64,000 nt of DNA from Enterococcus sp. PF1-24. Its GTDB lineage: Bacteria > Bacillota > Bacilli > Lactobacillales > Enterococcaceae. This document shows, piece after piece, positions 16,258 through 23,426 of the stretch. Positions within the stretch are counted from its first letter, which is position 1; every line of letters starts with the position of its first letter. The stretch spans positions 81,059-145,058 of the forward strand of contig NZ_JARXWL010000004.1 in NCBI RefSeq assembly GCF_029893325.1. The letters are read 5' to 3'. The notes beneath the pieces are model-generated. The model made no database searches, had not been told where the DNA came from, and worked only from the letters and a program-made list of their open reading frames with translations. Position numbers and translations under genes: made by a program.

Positions 16258-16860
16258 TTATTTTTTCATCATCAATTTCAAAGCTTGACGTAAATATTCA
16301 TCTGTTGATTGTTGTGGCAAATCAGTCAGTTCTTTTTTCACTCGTTTGATTTCTTTATCTCCATAACCTAAAGCCGATAGTGCCGCTAAAGCATCTGCCA
16401 AAGCAGAGTTTTCACCAGTTAATTCAGCTGCGGCTGTCAATAATGGCATATCGCCAACTAATTCCCCTAACTTACCTTTTAAATCCAACACCATTTGTTG
16501 AGCAGTTTTTTTACCCACTCCAGGGAATTTGGTTAAATAAGTAATTTGATCGGTTTCAATCGCTTTAATTAAGCCGCTATGATCGTCATTAGCCATAATT
16601 GCTAATGCACTTTTCGGACCGATACCAGAAACACTGATCAATTTTAAAAATAGTTGTTTTTCTTCTAAATTATTAAACCCATAAAGCAACTGGGCATCTT
16701 CTCGCACCACTTGATGGAGATAAATTTTCACTTCTTGATTGATTTTACTGCTATAACGATAAGGATTTCCCATCGCAATTTGATAACCAATACCCTGACA
16801 TTCCAACACTAAATATAGCGGACTGACATAAGTTATGGTTCCAATTAGATATTCGTACAT
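16258..16860 (-). CDS. ruvA: Holliday junction DNA helicase subunit RuvA
   Basis: A 200-residue protein of normal RuvA length. Domain I (about 1-63) is an OB fold starting [14 protein letters not shown]. Domain II has two helix-hairpin-helix motifs, [15 protein letters not shown] (about 71-85) and [16 protein letters not shown] (about 107-122). Domain III (about 150-200) is the RuvB-binding three-helix bundle, here with [18 protein letters not shown]. It binds four-way junctions and recruits RuvB, encoded immediately downstream. The ATG follows AAAGGAAA. In many Gram-positive genomes ruvAB follow mutSL; here a sugar block separates them. Confidence 0.95.
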   Translation of the reverse strand: MYEYLIGTITYVSPLYLVLECQGIGYQIAMGNPYRYSSKINQEVKIYLHQVVREDAQLLYGFNNLEEKQLFLKLISVSGIGPKSALAIMANDDHSGLIKAIETDQITYLTKFPGVGKKTAQQMVLDLKGKLGELVGDMPLLTAAAELTGENSALADALAALSALGYGDKEIKRVKKELTDLPQQSTDEYLRQALKLMMKK

Positions 16861-16942
16861 TTAATTTTCCTTTCAAAACTACAATTATGGACATACGTTC
16901 TTATTTTAGCACAAATTCCACTTAAAAAGAGCCACTCAGCAT

Positions 16943-16982
16943 AAAAAAGTCATTTTAATCTTTAATAGATAAAATGACTTTG
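16943..16982 (-). terminator. Terminator after treR
   Basis: On the minus strand AAGTCATTTTA and TAAAATGACTT enclose a 12-base loop and are followed by TTTTTT. It starts four bases after the treR stop codon. Confidence 0.88.
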
Positions 16983-16986
16983 ATAA

Positions 16987-17700
16987 TTAGTTTTTTCTAC
17001 GGCGAGCAAATTCAACAAATTGGAACTTATCTAAACGGTGAATGGATTCCGTATATTCAAAACAGCGGGTATCTTCCAAATGAACTAAACTGCGGACAAT
17101 CACTACGTGAGTATCTTCTTTTAAATCCATTAACTCCCGCGTCTCTTCGCTGGCTTCTTCCACGGTAATCACTTTTTGAGCATAGGCGATATCCAAATTT
17201 AAATCTTGTTCAAAATACTCATAAATAGAATCTTGCGCTCGCTCTTTTGGTAAAGTCGGCACGACATCTTTTAATAAAAAGTCGCGGTCCAAAATCACAA
17301 TTTCTTCATCAATTACTCGTTGACGAATCAGTTTCCACGCTTCCGTGCCTGCTTGCCAACCAGTAATATCCGCTAATTTTTTCGTTACTAAAACTTCCCC
17401 CAGCTCCACCACAATCGTTTGACTAGGAATATGTTGATTTTCTTGCAGCTCTTTATAGCTAGTTAAACCTGAAATTGGAAAATCAAAACGATTTAAATCT
17501 AACACAATTGAACCTTTACCTTGTTTTTTTTGAATATAGCCGGCATTGGTTAACAGCGTTAACGCTTTACGAATGGTTTCTCGCGAAACACCATAAATTT
17601 TAATCAGCTGATTTTCGCTAGGCAACAAGCTTTGTGGCTTATATTCCCCGGCAATAATTCGTTTTTCCAAATCCAGAAAAATTTCGTTGAATTTATTCAT
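16987..17700 (-). CDS. treR: Trehalose operon repressor TreR (GntR/HutC family)
   Basis: A 237-residue regulator, the usual TreR length. The N-terminal winged helix is of GntR type: PSENQLIKIYGVSRETIRKA (about 27-46) and a KKQGKGSIV wing. The C-terminal UTRA domain has a FDFPISGLTSYKELQ start and a DRDFLLKDVVP segment, which in TreR binds trehalose 6-phosphate. The ATG at 17700 is favoured by GGGGAG just upstream; the frame remains open further upstream. It lies about 6 kb from the trehalose genes, where two 16-bp dyads resembling TreR operators occur. A HAD/ROK gene pair separates them. The trehalose assignment rests on family resemblance plus those sites. Confidence 0.85.
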   Translation of the reverse strand: MNKFNEIFLDLEKRIIAGEYKPQSLLPSENQLIKIYGVSRETIRKALTLLTNAGYIQKKQGKGSIVLDLNRFDFPISGLTSYKELQENQHIPSQTIVVELGEVLVTKKLADITGWQAGTEAWKLIRQRVIDEEIVILDRDFLLKDVVPTLPKERAQDSIYEYFEQDLNLDIAYAQKVITVEEASEETRELMDLKEDTHVVIVRSLVHLEDTRCFEYTESIHRLDKFQFVEFARRRKN

Positions 17701-17791
17701 TTCGCTCCCCATTCTCCTTAATTTATCCTTTATTATAAAGGGAATTTCCTTGATTAGCAAATTCAATCAGTGCTCTCACGCTAATTTTCTC

Positions 17792-17820
17792 TTTACAAAA
17801 ACAGCTGCTCTCTATATAAT
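17792..17820 (+). promoter_or_regulatory. Promoter of the HAD-ROK operon
   Basis: TTTACA (17792-17797) and TATAAT (17815-17820) are 17 bases apart. The -10 box is overlapped by a perfect inverted repeat. Confidence 0.75.
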
Positions 17821-17835
17821 TAAGTTACTTAATTA
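17817..17835 (+). promoter_or_regulatory. Perfect inverted repeat, candidate ROK-regulator operator
   Basis: TAATTAAGT-T-ACTTAATTA is a perfect 9-1-9 palindrome covering the -10 box and the transcription start. An A/T-rich palindrome there is what a NagC/XylR-type ROK repressor would bind, and such a repressor is encoded as the second gene of this operon. Confidence 0.65.
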
Positions 17836-17868
17836 ATGTTTTTAACTAATAGCAAAGGATTTGATAAG

Positions 17869-18702
17869 ATGTCAATTAAAGGAATTGTTTTAGATCTTGA
17901 TGGAACTTTATTAAATGATGAAAAAAAGATTTCACAAAAAACGAAGGAAGCTTTAATTCAAGCCCAAAAAAACGGTATTAAAGTGATTTTAGCTTCTGGT
18001 CGTCCAACTACTGGGATGCTTCACTTAGCTGAGGAATTAGAGATGGCAAAATATGCTGGCTTAATCGTTTCCTACAACGGCGCCATGGTAACTGACTGCC
18101 AAACGCAAGAAATTCTTTTCAACCAAACCATGAGTGTTGAAACTTGTCAAAGCATTCTAGAACATTCGAAAAAATTCGATGTCATCCCTATGATTAACAA
18201 AGATGACTATATGTATGTAAACAATGTCTATAATAATATTTTACATTTAGAAACTGCCGACTTAAATATTATTCAATATGAATCTCGCGGTGGCAATTTC
18301 AAACTGTGTGAAATTGATGATTTAGCTGCTTTTACAACTTTCCCTCTAAATAAAATTTTAATTGCTGGTCAACCAGAATATTTACAAGCTGTTTATCAAG
18401 AAATTAGCGCACCATTTGCGGATGAAGTTTGCGGCGCCTTTTCTGCCCCTGTCTACTTTGAATTTACCGACAAAGGTATTGATAAAGCTAACGCCCTAGA
18501 TACGATTTTACCAACACAAGGGATTTATCCCGAAAACTTAATTTCTTTCGGGGACGGCCACAATGACCAATCCATCATTCAATATGCTGGTATCGGTGTG
18601 GCGATGGGCAACGCCGTTGAAGAATTAAAAGCTTTAGCAGATGATATTACTTTAAGCAATTTAGAAGATGGCATCGCGGTAGCTTTAGCGAAATATTTGT
18701 AG
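17869..18702 (+). CDS. Cof-type HAD-IIB sugar phosphatase
   Basis: A 277-residue HAD hydrolase. Motif I is LDLDGTLLND (about 7-16), motif II is ILASGRPTTGM (about 42), motif III involves the lysine near DKGIDKANAL, and motif IV is SFGDGHNDQSI (about 231). The C2B cap domain lies in the middle, as in YidA/Cof phosphatases of sugar phosphates. It precedes a ROK-family regulator by 10 bases, so the two form an operon; the phosphatase may act on the sugar phosphate sensed by that regulator. The ATG at 17869 is preceded by AAAGGAT. Substrate unknown. Confidence 0.85.
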   Translation: MSIKGIVLDLDGTLLNDEKKISQKTKEALIQAQKNGIKVILASGRPTTGMLHLAEELEMAKYAGLIVSYNGAMVTDCQTQEILFNQTMSVETCQSILEHSKKFDVIPMINKDDYMYVNNVYNNILHLETADLNIIQYESRGGNFKLCEIDDLAAFTTFPLNKILIAGQPEYLQAVYQEISAPFADEVCGAFSAPVYFEFTDKGIDKANALDTILPTQGIYPENLISFGDGHNDQSIIQYAGIGVAMGNAVEELKALADDITLSNLEDGIAVALAKYL

Positions 18703-18712
18703 GCAAGCTTTT

Positions 18713-19738
18713 ATGGCTACCAAAAACGCTAAAAATATCATTCGCCAAAATAATCTTTTGCTAGTTCAGCAACAATTTTTTCAAGCTGGTAAATTATTTG
18801 CTTCTGATTTAGTCAAAAAAACCGGCATCAGCATGGTGACCATTCAATCTTTATTAAAAGAACTTTTAGAAAAACAAATTATTTTTGAAGGGGAAATTAT
18901 TCAAAGAGAGATGGGGCGGCCGGCAGTTGCTTACCATTTTAATTACGAAAAAGAACAAAATCTACTGTTGTGTATTCGCGAAAAACAAGGTCAGTTAATC
19001 ATCGAAAGTTTAGTGACTAATTTAGCTGGCAAAATTGCGGCTAAAGAAATCATTGATTTTTCGCAAATTAGTTTACCGCGCTTTTTAGAAATCACTCAAC
19101 AACAATTGCAAGCAAATCCTCAAGTTCAGCAGATTGGCATATTTTTCCCTGGTAAAGTCGCTAATGATGTCGTTCAATCTAGCTGGTTTGAAAAATTTAA
19201 CGGCTGGCATTTTCAAGCAGAAATTCAAAAAATTGCTAATATACCAGTTTTCGTTCAAAATGATGCTCATCTATTAACAATCGGCTATTGCCTTGCGGAA
19301 AAGCTTTCCCTGCAAGAAACTTATGTTGGCTTATATTATCCTTTGAAAAGTATGCCGGGAATCACTTTATTTGCCCACAATCAGCTAATTGAAGGCAATC
19401 TAGCTTTAGCTGGTGAAGCCAAATTTTTACCAGGCTTTATTAACCAGCTGTTACCGCAAACCGGCCAAGCATTAGCTACGCGCTTAGCGGAAATTATTCC
19501 TTTTTATAATGCTGCTATCGCTCCTAAGTGCTTTATTATCACCAGTCCAGTAGCGGAAAGTTTGTTATTAAAGGAAATTACCGAAAATCAAATTTTAGCG
19601 CAACAGCCAAATCGCCCGCTGATTGCTTTTGTTTCTGATTTTCAACGGTGTATGATTTTGGGCTTACATTGGCTGATTTATCGCGATACTCCTTATGATT
19701 TAGCCGAAGTTGGCTACCTGGAAAGTGTTGAAAGTTAA
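18713..19738 (+). CDS. ROK-family transcriptional regulator
   Basis: A 341-residue protein. An N-terminal winged helix-turn-helix (about 10-65; FASDLVKKTGISMVTIQSLL) ends in the EMGRPAVAY motif that links the wing to the body in NagC/XylR-type regulators. The ROK body follows, with QIGIFFPGKV (about 139) and VFVQNDAHLLTIGY (about 180). The ATP phosphate motif DxGxT and the zinc-binding cysteine cluster are not evident, so it is probably a regulator without sugar kinase activity. It is coupled to the HAD gene and likely autoregulates through the palindrome at 17817-17835. Its inducer is unknown. Confidence 0.8.
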   Translation: MATKNAKNIIRQNNLLLVQQQFFQAGKLFASDLVKKTGISMVTIQSLLKELLEKQIIFEGEIIQREMGRPAVAYHFNYEKEQNLLLCIREKQGQLIIESLVTNLAGKIAAKEIIDFSQISLPRFLEITQQQLQANPQVQQIGIFFPGKVANDVVQSSWFEKFNGWHFQAEIQKIANIPVFVQNDAHLLTIGYCLAEKLSLQETYVGLYYPLKSMPGITLFAHNQLIEGNLALAGEAKFLPGFINQLLPQTGQALATRLAEIIPFYNAAIAPKCFIITSPVAESLLLKEITENQILAQQPNRPLIAFVSDFQRCMILGLHWLIYRDTPYDLAEVGYLESVES

Positions 19739-19749
19739 GTGATTACAAA

Positions 19750-19792
19750 TAAAAAAGTTACCTTATCTAAATTTAGATAGGGTAACTTTTTT
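19750..19792. terminator. Bidirectional terminator between ROK gene and pgmB
   Basis: AAAAAGTTACC and GGTAACTTTTT close a longer stem that includes TATCTAAATTTAGATA. T-runs lie on both strands, serving the convergent genes ending at 19738 and 19796. Confidence 0.9.
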
Positions 19793-19795
19793 CAG

Positions 19796-20446
19796 CTATT
19801 TCGTAAGTAACTCATCAATATTCAGTTCATCTAAACGGCTAACCGTTTCATCAACTCCCGGCAAAGCTTCTGTTGTTACAATTCCCACTGCGTACATGCC
19901 AGCGTCTTTGATGCCGATAATTCCGGCTTGTGCATCTTCAAAACCAACCGCCTCTTGTGGTTGAATCCCTAAAATTTCTGCTGCTTTAATAAAAATCTCT
20001 GGATCTGGTTTCCCTTTTGTTAAGCTTTCAGGATCAACAATCCCTTTAAAATAGCCAGATACCCCTAATTTTTCTAAAATGAAAGGGGCATTTTTTGAAG
20101 CTGAAGCAATGGCGCAAGGAATATTTTTGGCTTGCGCCTTTTTCAAAAAACTAGCTACTCCTGGCAATAAATCTTCAGCACTTAAATCTTGTAATAACTC
20201 AACATACATTTGATTTTTTTCAGTTGCTAATTTTTCTTTTTCTGTCAAAGTGTATTCCGTCGCTTTTCCTCCATGAACTAAAATTCGTTCTAAAGAATCC
20301 ATGCGGCTGATGCCTTTGAGTTGTTCATTAAACACCAAATCAATCTCAATCCCTAATTCAGCTGCCGTTTTTTCCCAAGCTAGATAATGAAATTTAGCGG
20401 TATCGGTAATCACACCATCTAAATCAAAAATAAACCCTTTTTTCAT
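19796..20446 (-). CDS. pgmB: Beta-phosphoglucomutase
   Basis: A 216-residue HAD-family mutase that converts beta-glucose 1-phosphate to glucose 6-phosphate. Motif I FDLDGVITDTAKFHYLAW (about 7-24) holds the phosphorylated aspartate and the general acid/base aspartate. Also visible are ASASKNAPF (motif II, about 115), KGKPDPEIF (motif III, about 145) and GFEDAQAGI (motif IV, about 168). It lies 20 bases after the GH65 phosphorylase, its usual metabolic partner, in one operon under the TreR-like operator at 23145-23160. Confidence 0.93.
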   Translation of the reverse strand: MKKGFIFDLDGVITDTAKFHYLAWEKTAAELGIEIDLVFNEQLKGISRMDSLERILVHGGKATEYTLTEKEKLATEKNQMYVELLQDLSAEDLLPGVASFLKKAQAKNIPCAIASASKNAPFILEKLGVSGYFKGIVDPESLTKGKPDPEIFIKAAEILGIQPQEAVGFEDAQAGIIGIKDAGMYAVGIVTTEALPGVDETVSRLDELNIDELLTK

Positions 20447-20466
20447 ATGCCTTCAATTCTCCCTTA

Positions 20467-23109
20467 TCATTTTAAAGTGATTGTTTGCCAAGTATCAGCA
20501 AGCAATTCAAATTCTTCTTCCATTACAAAAATCTTACTATCTTGGTTAGCCTTAATTTTAAAAGCCTCTTTAGTTAAAGCTACTTGATAGTCAACACCAT
20601 TTCTGACAAATTTAAAAGTTAATCCTTGCCACTGTTCGGGTAAATTAGGGCGGAAATGCAGTTCTTTTTGGCGAATATCTAACCCGCCATAAGTAGTTAA
20701 GGTAATGTATAAAGTGGCCGCCATCACGCCCGCGTGAATCCCTTCTGCCGTAGTCCCACCTTGAATATCTTGATAATCAGAATATAAAGCTTCTTGATAT
20801 AATTGCCAAGAAAGCTCTTTATTATTGACCATCGTCGCTAATTGTCCATGAACCACACGAGATAATGTTGAACCATGGGAAGTTCGCGCTAAATAATAAT
20901 CTAAATTTTTCTCTAAATAATCGGTTGGTAATTGGTAGCCTAAATCTTTTAAAATGCGGTCAATTCGTTGTTTATCAAAATTGTAAAAAATCATCAAGCT
21001 ATCAGCTTGTTTTGTCACTTGATAAGCATCAGCAGTTTCCCCTTCGGCTCTCAACAAACGATCCATCCGATAAACATCACCATATTTTTCACGATAATAA
21101 TCCCAATCGACTTCTTTTAAATCAAGATATCCTTCGTATTGAGCGATAATTCCTTCTTGATTAATTTCTAAATGCAATTGATGCATCATTTGATTCATTT
21201 TAGCGATTAATTCTGTAGTAAAATTCGTTTTCTCTTGAACATTTGTTAATACTTGCGGTGTTAGCTCAGTCAATAATTTTTGTAACTCTTCAAATAACCA
21301 GACAACCATCATGTTTGTGTAGGCATTATCCTTTAAGCCGCCTTTTTCAGCATAAGGATACGCTTCATGAAATTCATCAGGACCCATCACGCCAGCAATT
21401 GAATAACGATGTGTGTTTTCATCATAAGTAGCAATACTCAACCAGAATTTAGCAATCTCTAACAACAATTCTAAACCATAAGCTTCCATAAACGCTAAAT
21501 CATGGGTATTTTCAAAATACAACCAAACATTATAGGCAATCGCTAAGGAAACATGCCGTTGTAAACGACTATGATCTTCATCCCACTCGCCGTTTATCGG
21601 GTTTAAATGCAACGCCTGTGATTGCTCGCTACCATCCACGCCGGATTGCCACGGGAACATCGCGCCTTCAAAACCAATTTCTTTTGCCGCACTTTTAGCA
21701 GCTGCTAAACGCTGATAGCGATACATCAACAAAGCTTTAGCAGTTTCAGGAAAATGCAAAATATAGAAAGGTAAAATAAATAATTCATCCCAAAAAATAT
21801 GTCCCCGATAAGCTTCTCCGTGCAAACCTCGTGCCGTGGTAGAAGCATCTAAATCGCCAGCCGCTAAAGGTGAACCTGAAACTAACAAGTGATACGTATG
21901 CAAATTCAACATTTTTTGTGACATGCTATCACCAGCCACTTGAATCTGGACCGTTTGCCATAATTTTTGCCACTCAACGACGGACGCTTGCAGCATTGTT
22001 GCAAAATCATTTAACTCAGCTACGCCGCTAATTGCAGCTGCTTCAAGTTCATCAGTCACTAAATCGATAAAAACTAGTTTTTCAACTTTGACAGGTTGAT
22101 TAGGCGTCACAAAAGCCCGTGCCCTTTGAATAACTTTTGTAGCAGTCACTTGATTTTCCCACTGTAAAGCTTGTGAACTTAACAATTTGCTTTCTTGAAT
22201 AATTTGCATTTGTGATTGTTTTGTTTTAGCAACTAAGCGGGCTTGATTTTTATTTGCTATCGTCTCTTCAATCGTTAGATGCTGGCTATTTAAGCTACGA
22301 TAACGGGCAACATTATAATTATAAACTTCCCCATCAGCTTCAGAAATAATTTCAATTTCTCCTTGGAAATTTAGTGGCGTGATTTGATAAGTTAAGCCAT
22401 ATTGATGACGATTAGCCATGCTGACAAACTTTTCCGTAGTAATCAACATTTCTTTACCAGTTGCTGTTGCTAAAATTCCTTCGCTAGTTAAAAGACCAGT
22501 TTTTGTATTTAATGATCTACTCAATTCTTTGACTTGTTCTTTAGCAAAGGTAATTTTTTCACCATCAACAACTACTGTTAAATATTGTAAATTAGGAGCA
22601 TTCACAAAATCTTCATTAGTAATCGCTTGTCCCTCAACCTCAGAAACAGCTTCGTTATATAAACCTGCCAAATAAGTCGCTGGATAGCAGTCATCACTAA
22701 TCATCATTTCTGGCGTCGTTCCCCGTAAGCCAATAAAACCATTACCGGTTGTTAACAACGACTCCACTGAATATTCATCTTTACTAGCTGCATAGCCATA
22801 ATAATCAAAAGTCCAGCTATTTTTCTCAGCTGCTTCAAAAAAAGTCGCTTCAGCAAAATCAGCGTTTTCCGTGATTACTAAAGGTAAATTTAGTTTTTCG
22901 GAAAAAGTTTTTGCTACTTGTTTAAAACTAGTTTGTAATTTTTCTTGACTATCTGTAGCTAAAATCGCTAGGATACCAGCATAATTTTCTTCAGTTGTTT
23001 GTAATTTTTCGATAACCTCACCCACTTGATCCTCTTGAAAACTGAAATTTTCCCTTTCACTTACTAGCAAAAATCTTCCCGCTTCTTTTGATAATTTAAT
23101 TAAATTCAT
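20467..23109 (-). CDS. GH65 glycoside phosphorylase, probably trehalose 6-phosphate phosphorylase
   Basis: An 880-residue GH65 phosphorylase, longer than the usual 750-790. The extra length is N-terminal: the conserved TGNGFIGLRGT opening of the family only begins near residue 122. The catalytic acid is in MGPDEFHEAYPY (about 574-585), the phosphate-binding region in RTSHGSTLSRVVHG, and WDELFILPF lies in the barrel. Family members split maltose, trehalose, kojibiose or their phosphates to beta-glucose 1-phosphate. The setting decides: it is divergent from a trehalose-type PTS, is followed by pgmB and carries TreR-like operators. That favours trehalose 6-phosphate, as in Lactococcus. Maltose cannot be excluded. 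Confidence 0.82.
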   Translation of the reverse strand: MNLIKLSKEAGRFLLVSERENFSFQEDQVGEVIEKLQTTEENYAGILAILATDSQEKLQTSFKQVAKTFSEKLNLPLVITENADFAEATFFEAAEKNSWTFDYYGYAASKDEYSVESLLTTGNGFIGLRGTTPEMMISDDCYPATYLAGLYNEAVSEVEGQAITNEDFVNAPNLQYLTVVVDGEKITFAKEQVKELSRSLNTKTGLLTSEGILATATGKEMLITTEKFVSMANRHQYGLTYQITPLNFQGEIEIISEADGEVYNYNVARYRSLNSQHLTIEETIANKNQARLVAKTKQSQMQIIQESKLLSSQALQWENQVTATKVIQRARAFVTPNQPVKVEKLVFIDLVTDELEAAAISGVAELNDFATMLQASVVEWQKLWQTVQIQVAGDSMSQKMLNLHTYHLLVSGSPLAAGDLDASTTARGLHGEAYRGHIFWDELFILPFYILHFPETAKALLMYRYQRLAAAKSAAKEIGFEGAMFPWQSGVDGSEQSQALHLNPINGEWDEDHSRLQRHVSLAIAYNVWLYFENTHDLAFMEAYGLELLLEIAKFWLSIATYDENTHRYSIAGVMGPDEFHEAYPYAEKGGLKDNAYTNMMVVWLFEELQKLLTELTPQVLTNVQEKTNFTTELIAKMNQMMHQLHLEINQEGIIAQYEGYLDLKEVDWDYYREKYGDVYRMDRLLRAEGETADAYQVTKQADSLMIFYNFDKQRIDRILKDLGYQLPTDYLEKNLDYYLARTSHGSTLSRVVHGQLATMVNNKELSWQLYQEALYSDYQDIQGGTTAEGIHAGVMAATLYITLTTYGGLDIRQKELHFRPNLPEQWQGLTFKFVRNGVDYQVALTKEAFKIKANQDSKIFVMEEEFELLADTWQTITLK

Positions 23110-23144
23110 CAGCTTACTCCTTCGGCTTTTTTAATAGATTAAAA

Positions 23145-23160
23145 ACTTGTCTATACACGT
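23145..23160 (-). promoter_or_regulatory. Candidate TreR operator, phosphorylase side
   Basis: ACTTGTCTATACACGT is a 16-bp dyad matching the site on the PTS side in 14 of 16 positions. It lies immediately downstream of the minus-strand -10 box, at the expected transcription start, as fits a repressor. Confidence 0.75.
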
Positions 23161-23167
23161 CACCGTA

Positions 23168-23196
23168 ATTATAATTTATCTGCTTACTTTTTTCAA
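23168..23196 (-). promoter_or_regulatory. Promoter of the GH65-pgmB operon
   Basis: On the minus strand TTGAAA (23196-23191) and TATAAT (23173-23168) are 17 bases apart, followed by the operator at 23160-23145. Confidence 0.82.
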
Positions 23197-23334
23197 CTGA
23201 TATTTCTCACAAACACATCTTTGCTAATAACTTCAACAATCTTCTATAAGTTGAAGCTAAAAATCTCATCAGCAAGGTCGACACCAAGAAAAATCTTCCT
23301 AACGGAAAAATAAAAAATTTTTCTTTTTGACCAT

Positions 23335-23348
23335 ATGAAACGCTTGCA
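23335..23348 (+). promoter_or_regulatory. Possible CcpA (cre) site at the PTS promoter
   Basis: ATGAAACGCTTGCA keeps the central AA-N-CG-N-T and the terminal CA of the cre consensus, but deviates in the left end. It overlaps the -35 box of the PTS promoter, where catabolite repression would act. Confidence 0.45.
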
Positions 23349-23372
23349 AAAAATAAAAAATGATGGTATGAT
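23344..23372 (+). promoter_or_regulatory. Promoter of the trehalose PTS gene
   Basis: TTGCAA (23344-23349) and TATGAT (23367-23372) are exactly 17 bases apart. A TreR-like dyad lies 16 bases downstream. Confidence 0.8.
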
Positions 23373-23388
23373 ATTGGCGAAGTTAAAA

Positions 23389-23404
23389 ACTTGTGTATAC
23401 AAGT
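23389..23404 (+). promoter_or_regulatory. Candidate TreR operator, PTS side
   Basis: ACTTGTGTATACAAGT is a near-perfect 16-bp palindrome containing TTGT-N4-ACAA, the core known for TreR sites of Bacillus. It lies within the 5' leader of the PTS transcript. Confidence 0.78.
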
Positions 23405-23426
23405 AAAACAGAAAGGGGTTTCACCT

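Noticed and set aside
20865..21431. Long frames antisense to the GH65 gene
   Set aside because: They are in the complementary frame of a conserved gene and have no start signals. The same holds for antisense frames in mutS, mutL, oadA and treP.
23391..23426. Upstream in-frame start for treP
   Set aside because: It falls in the TreR-like operator and lacks a ribosome site. The ATG at 23427 fits the EIIB family start.
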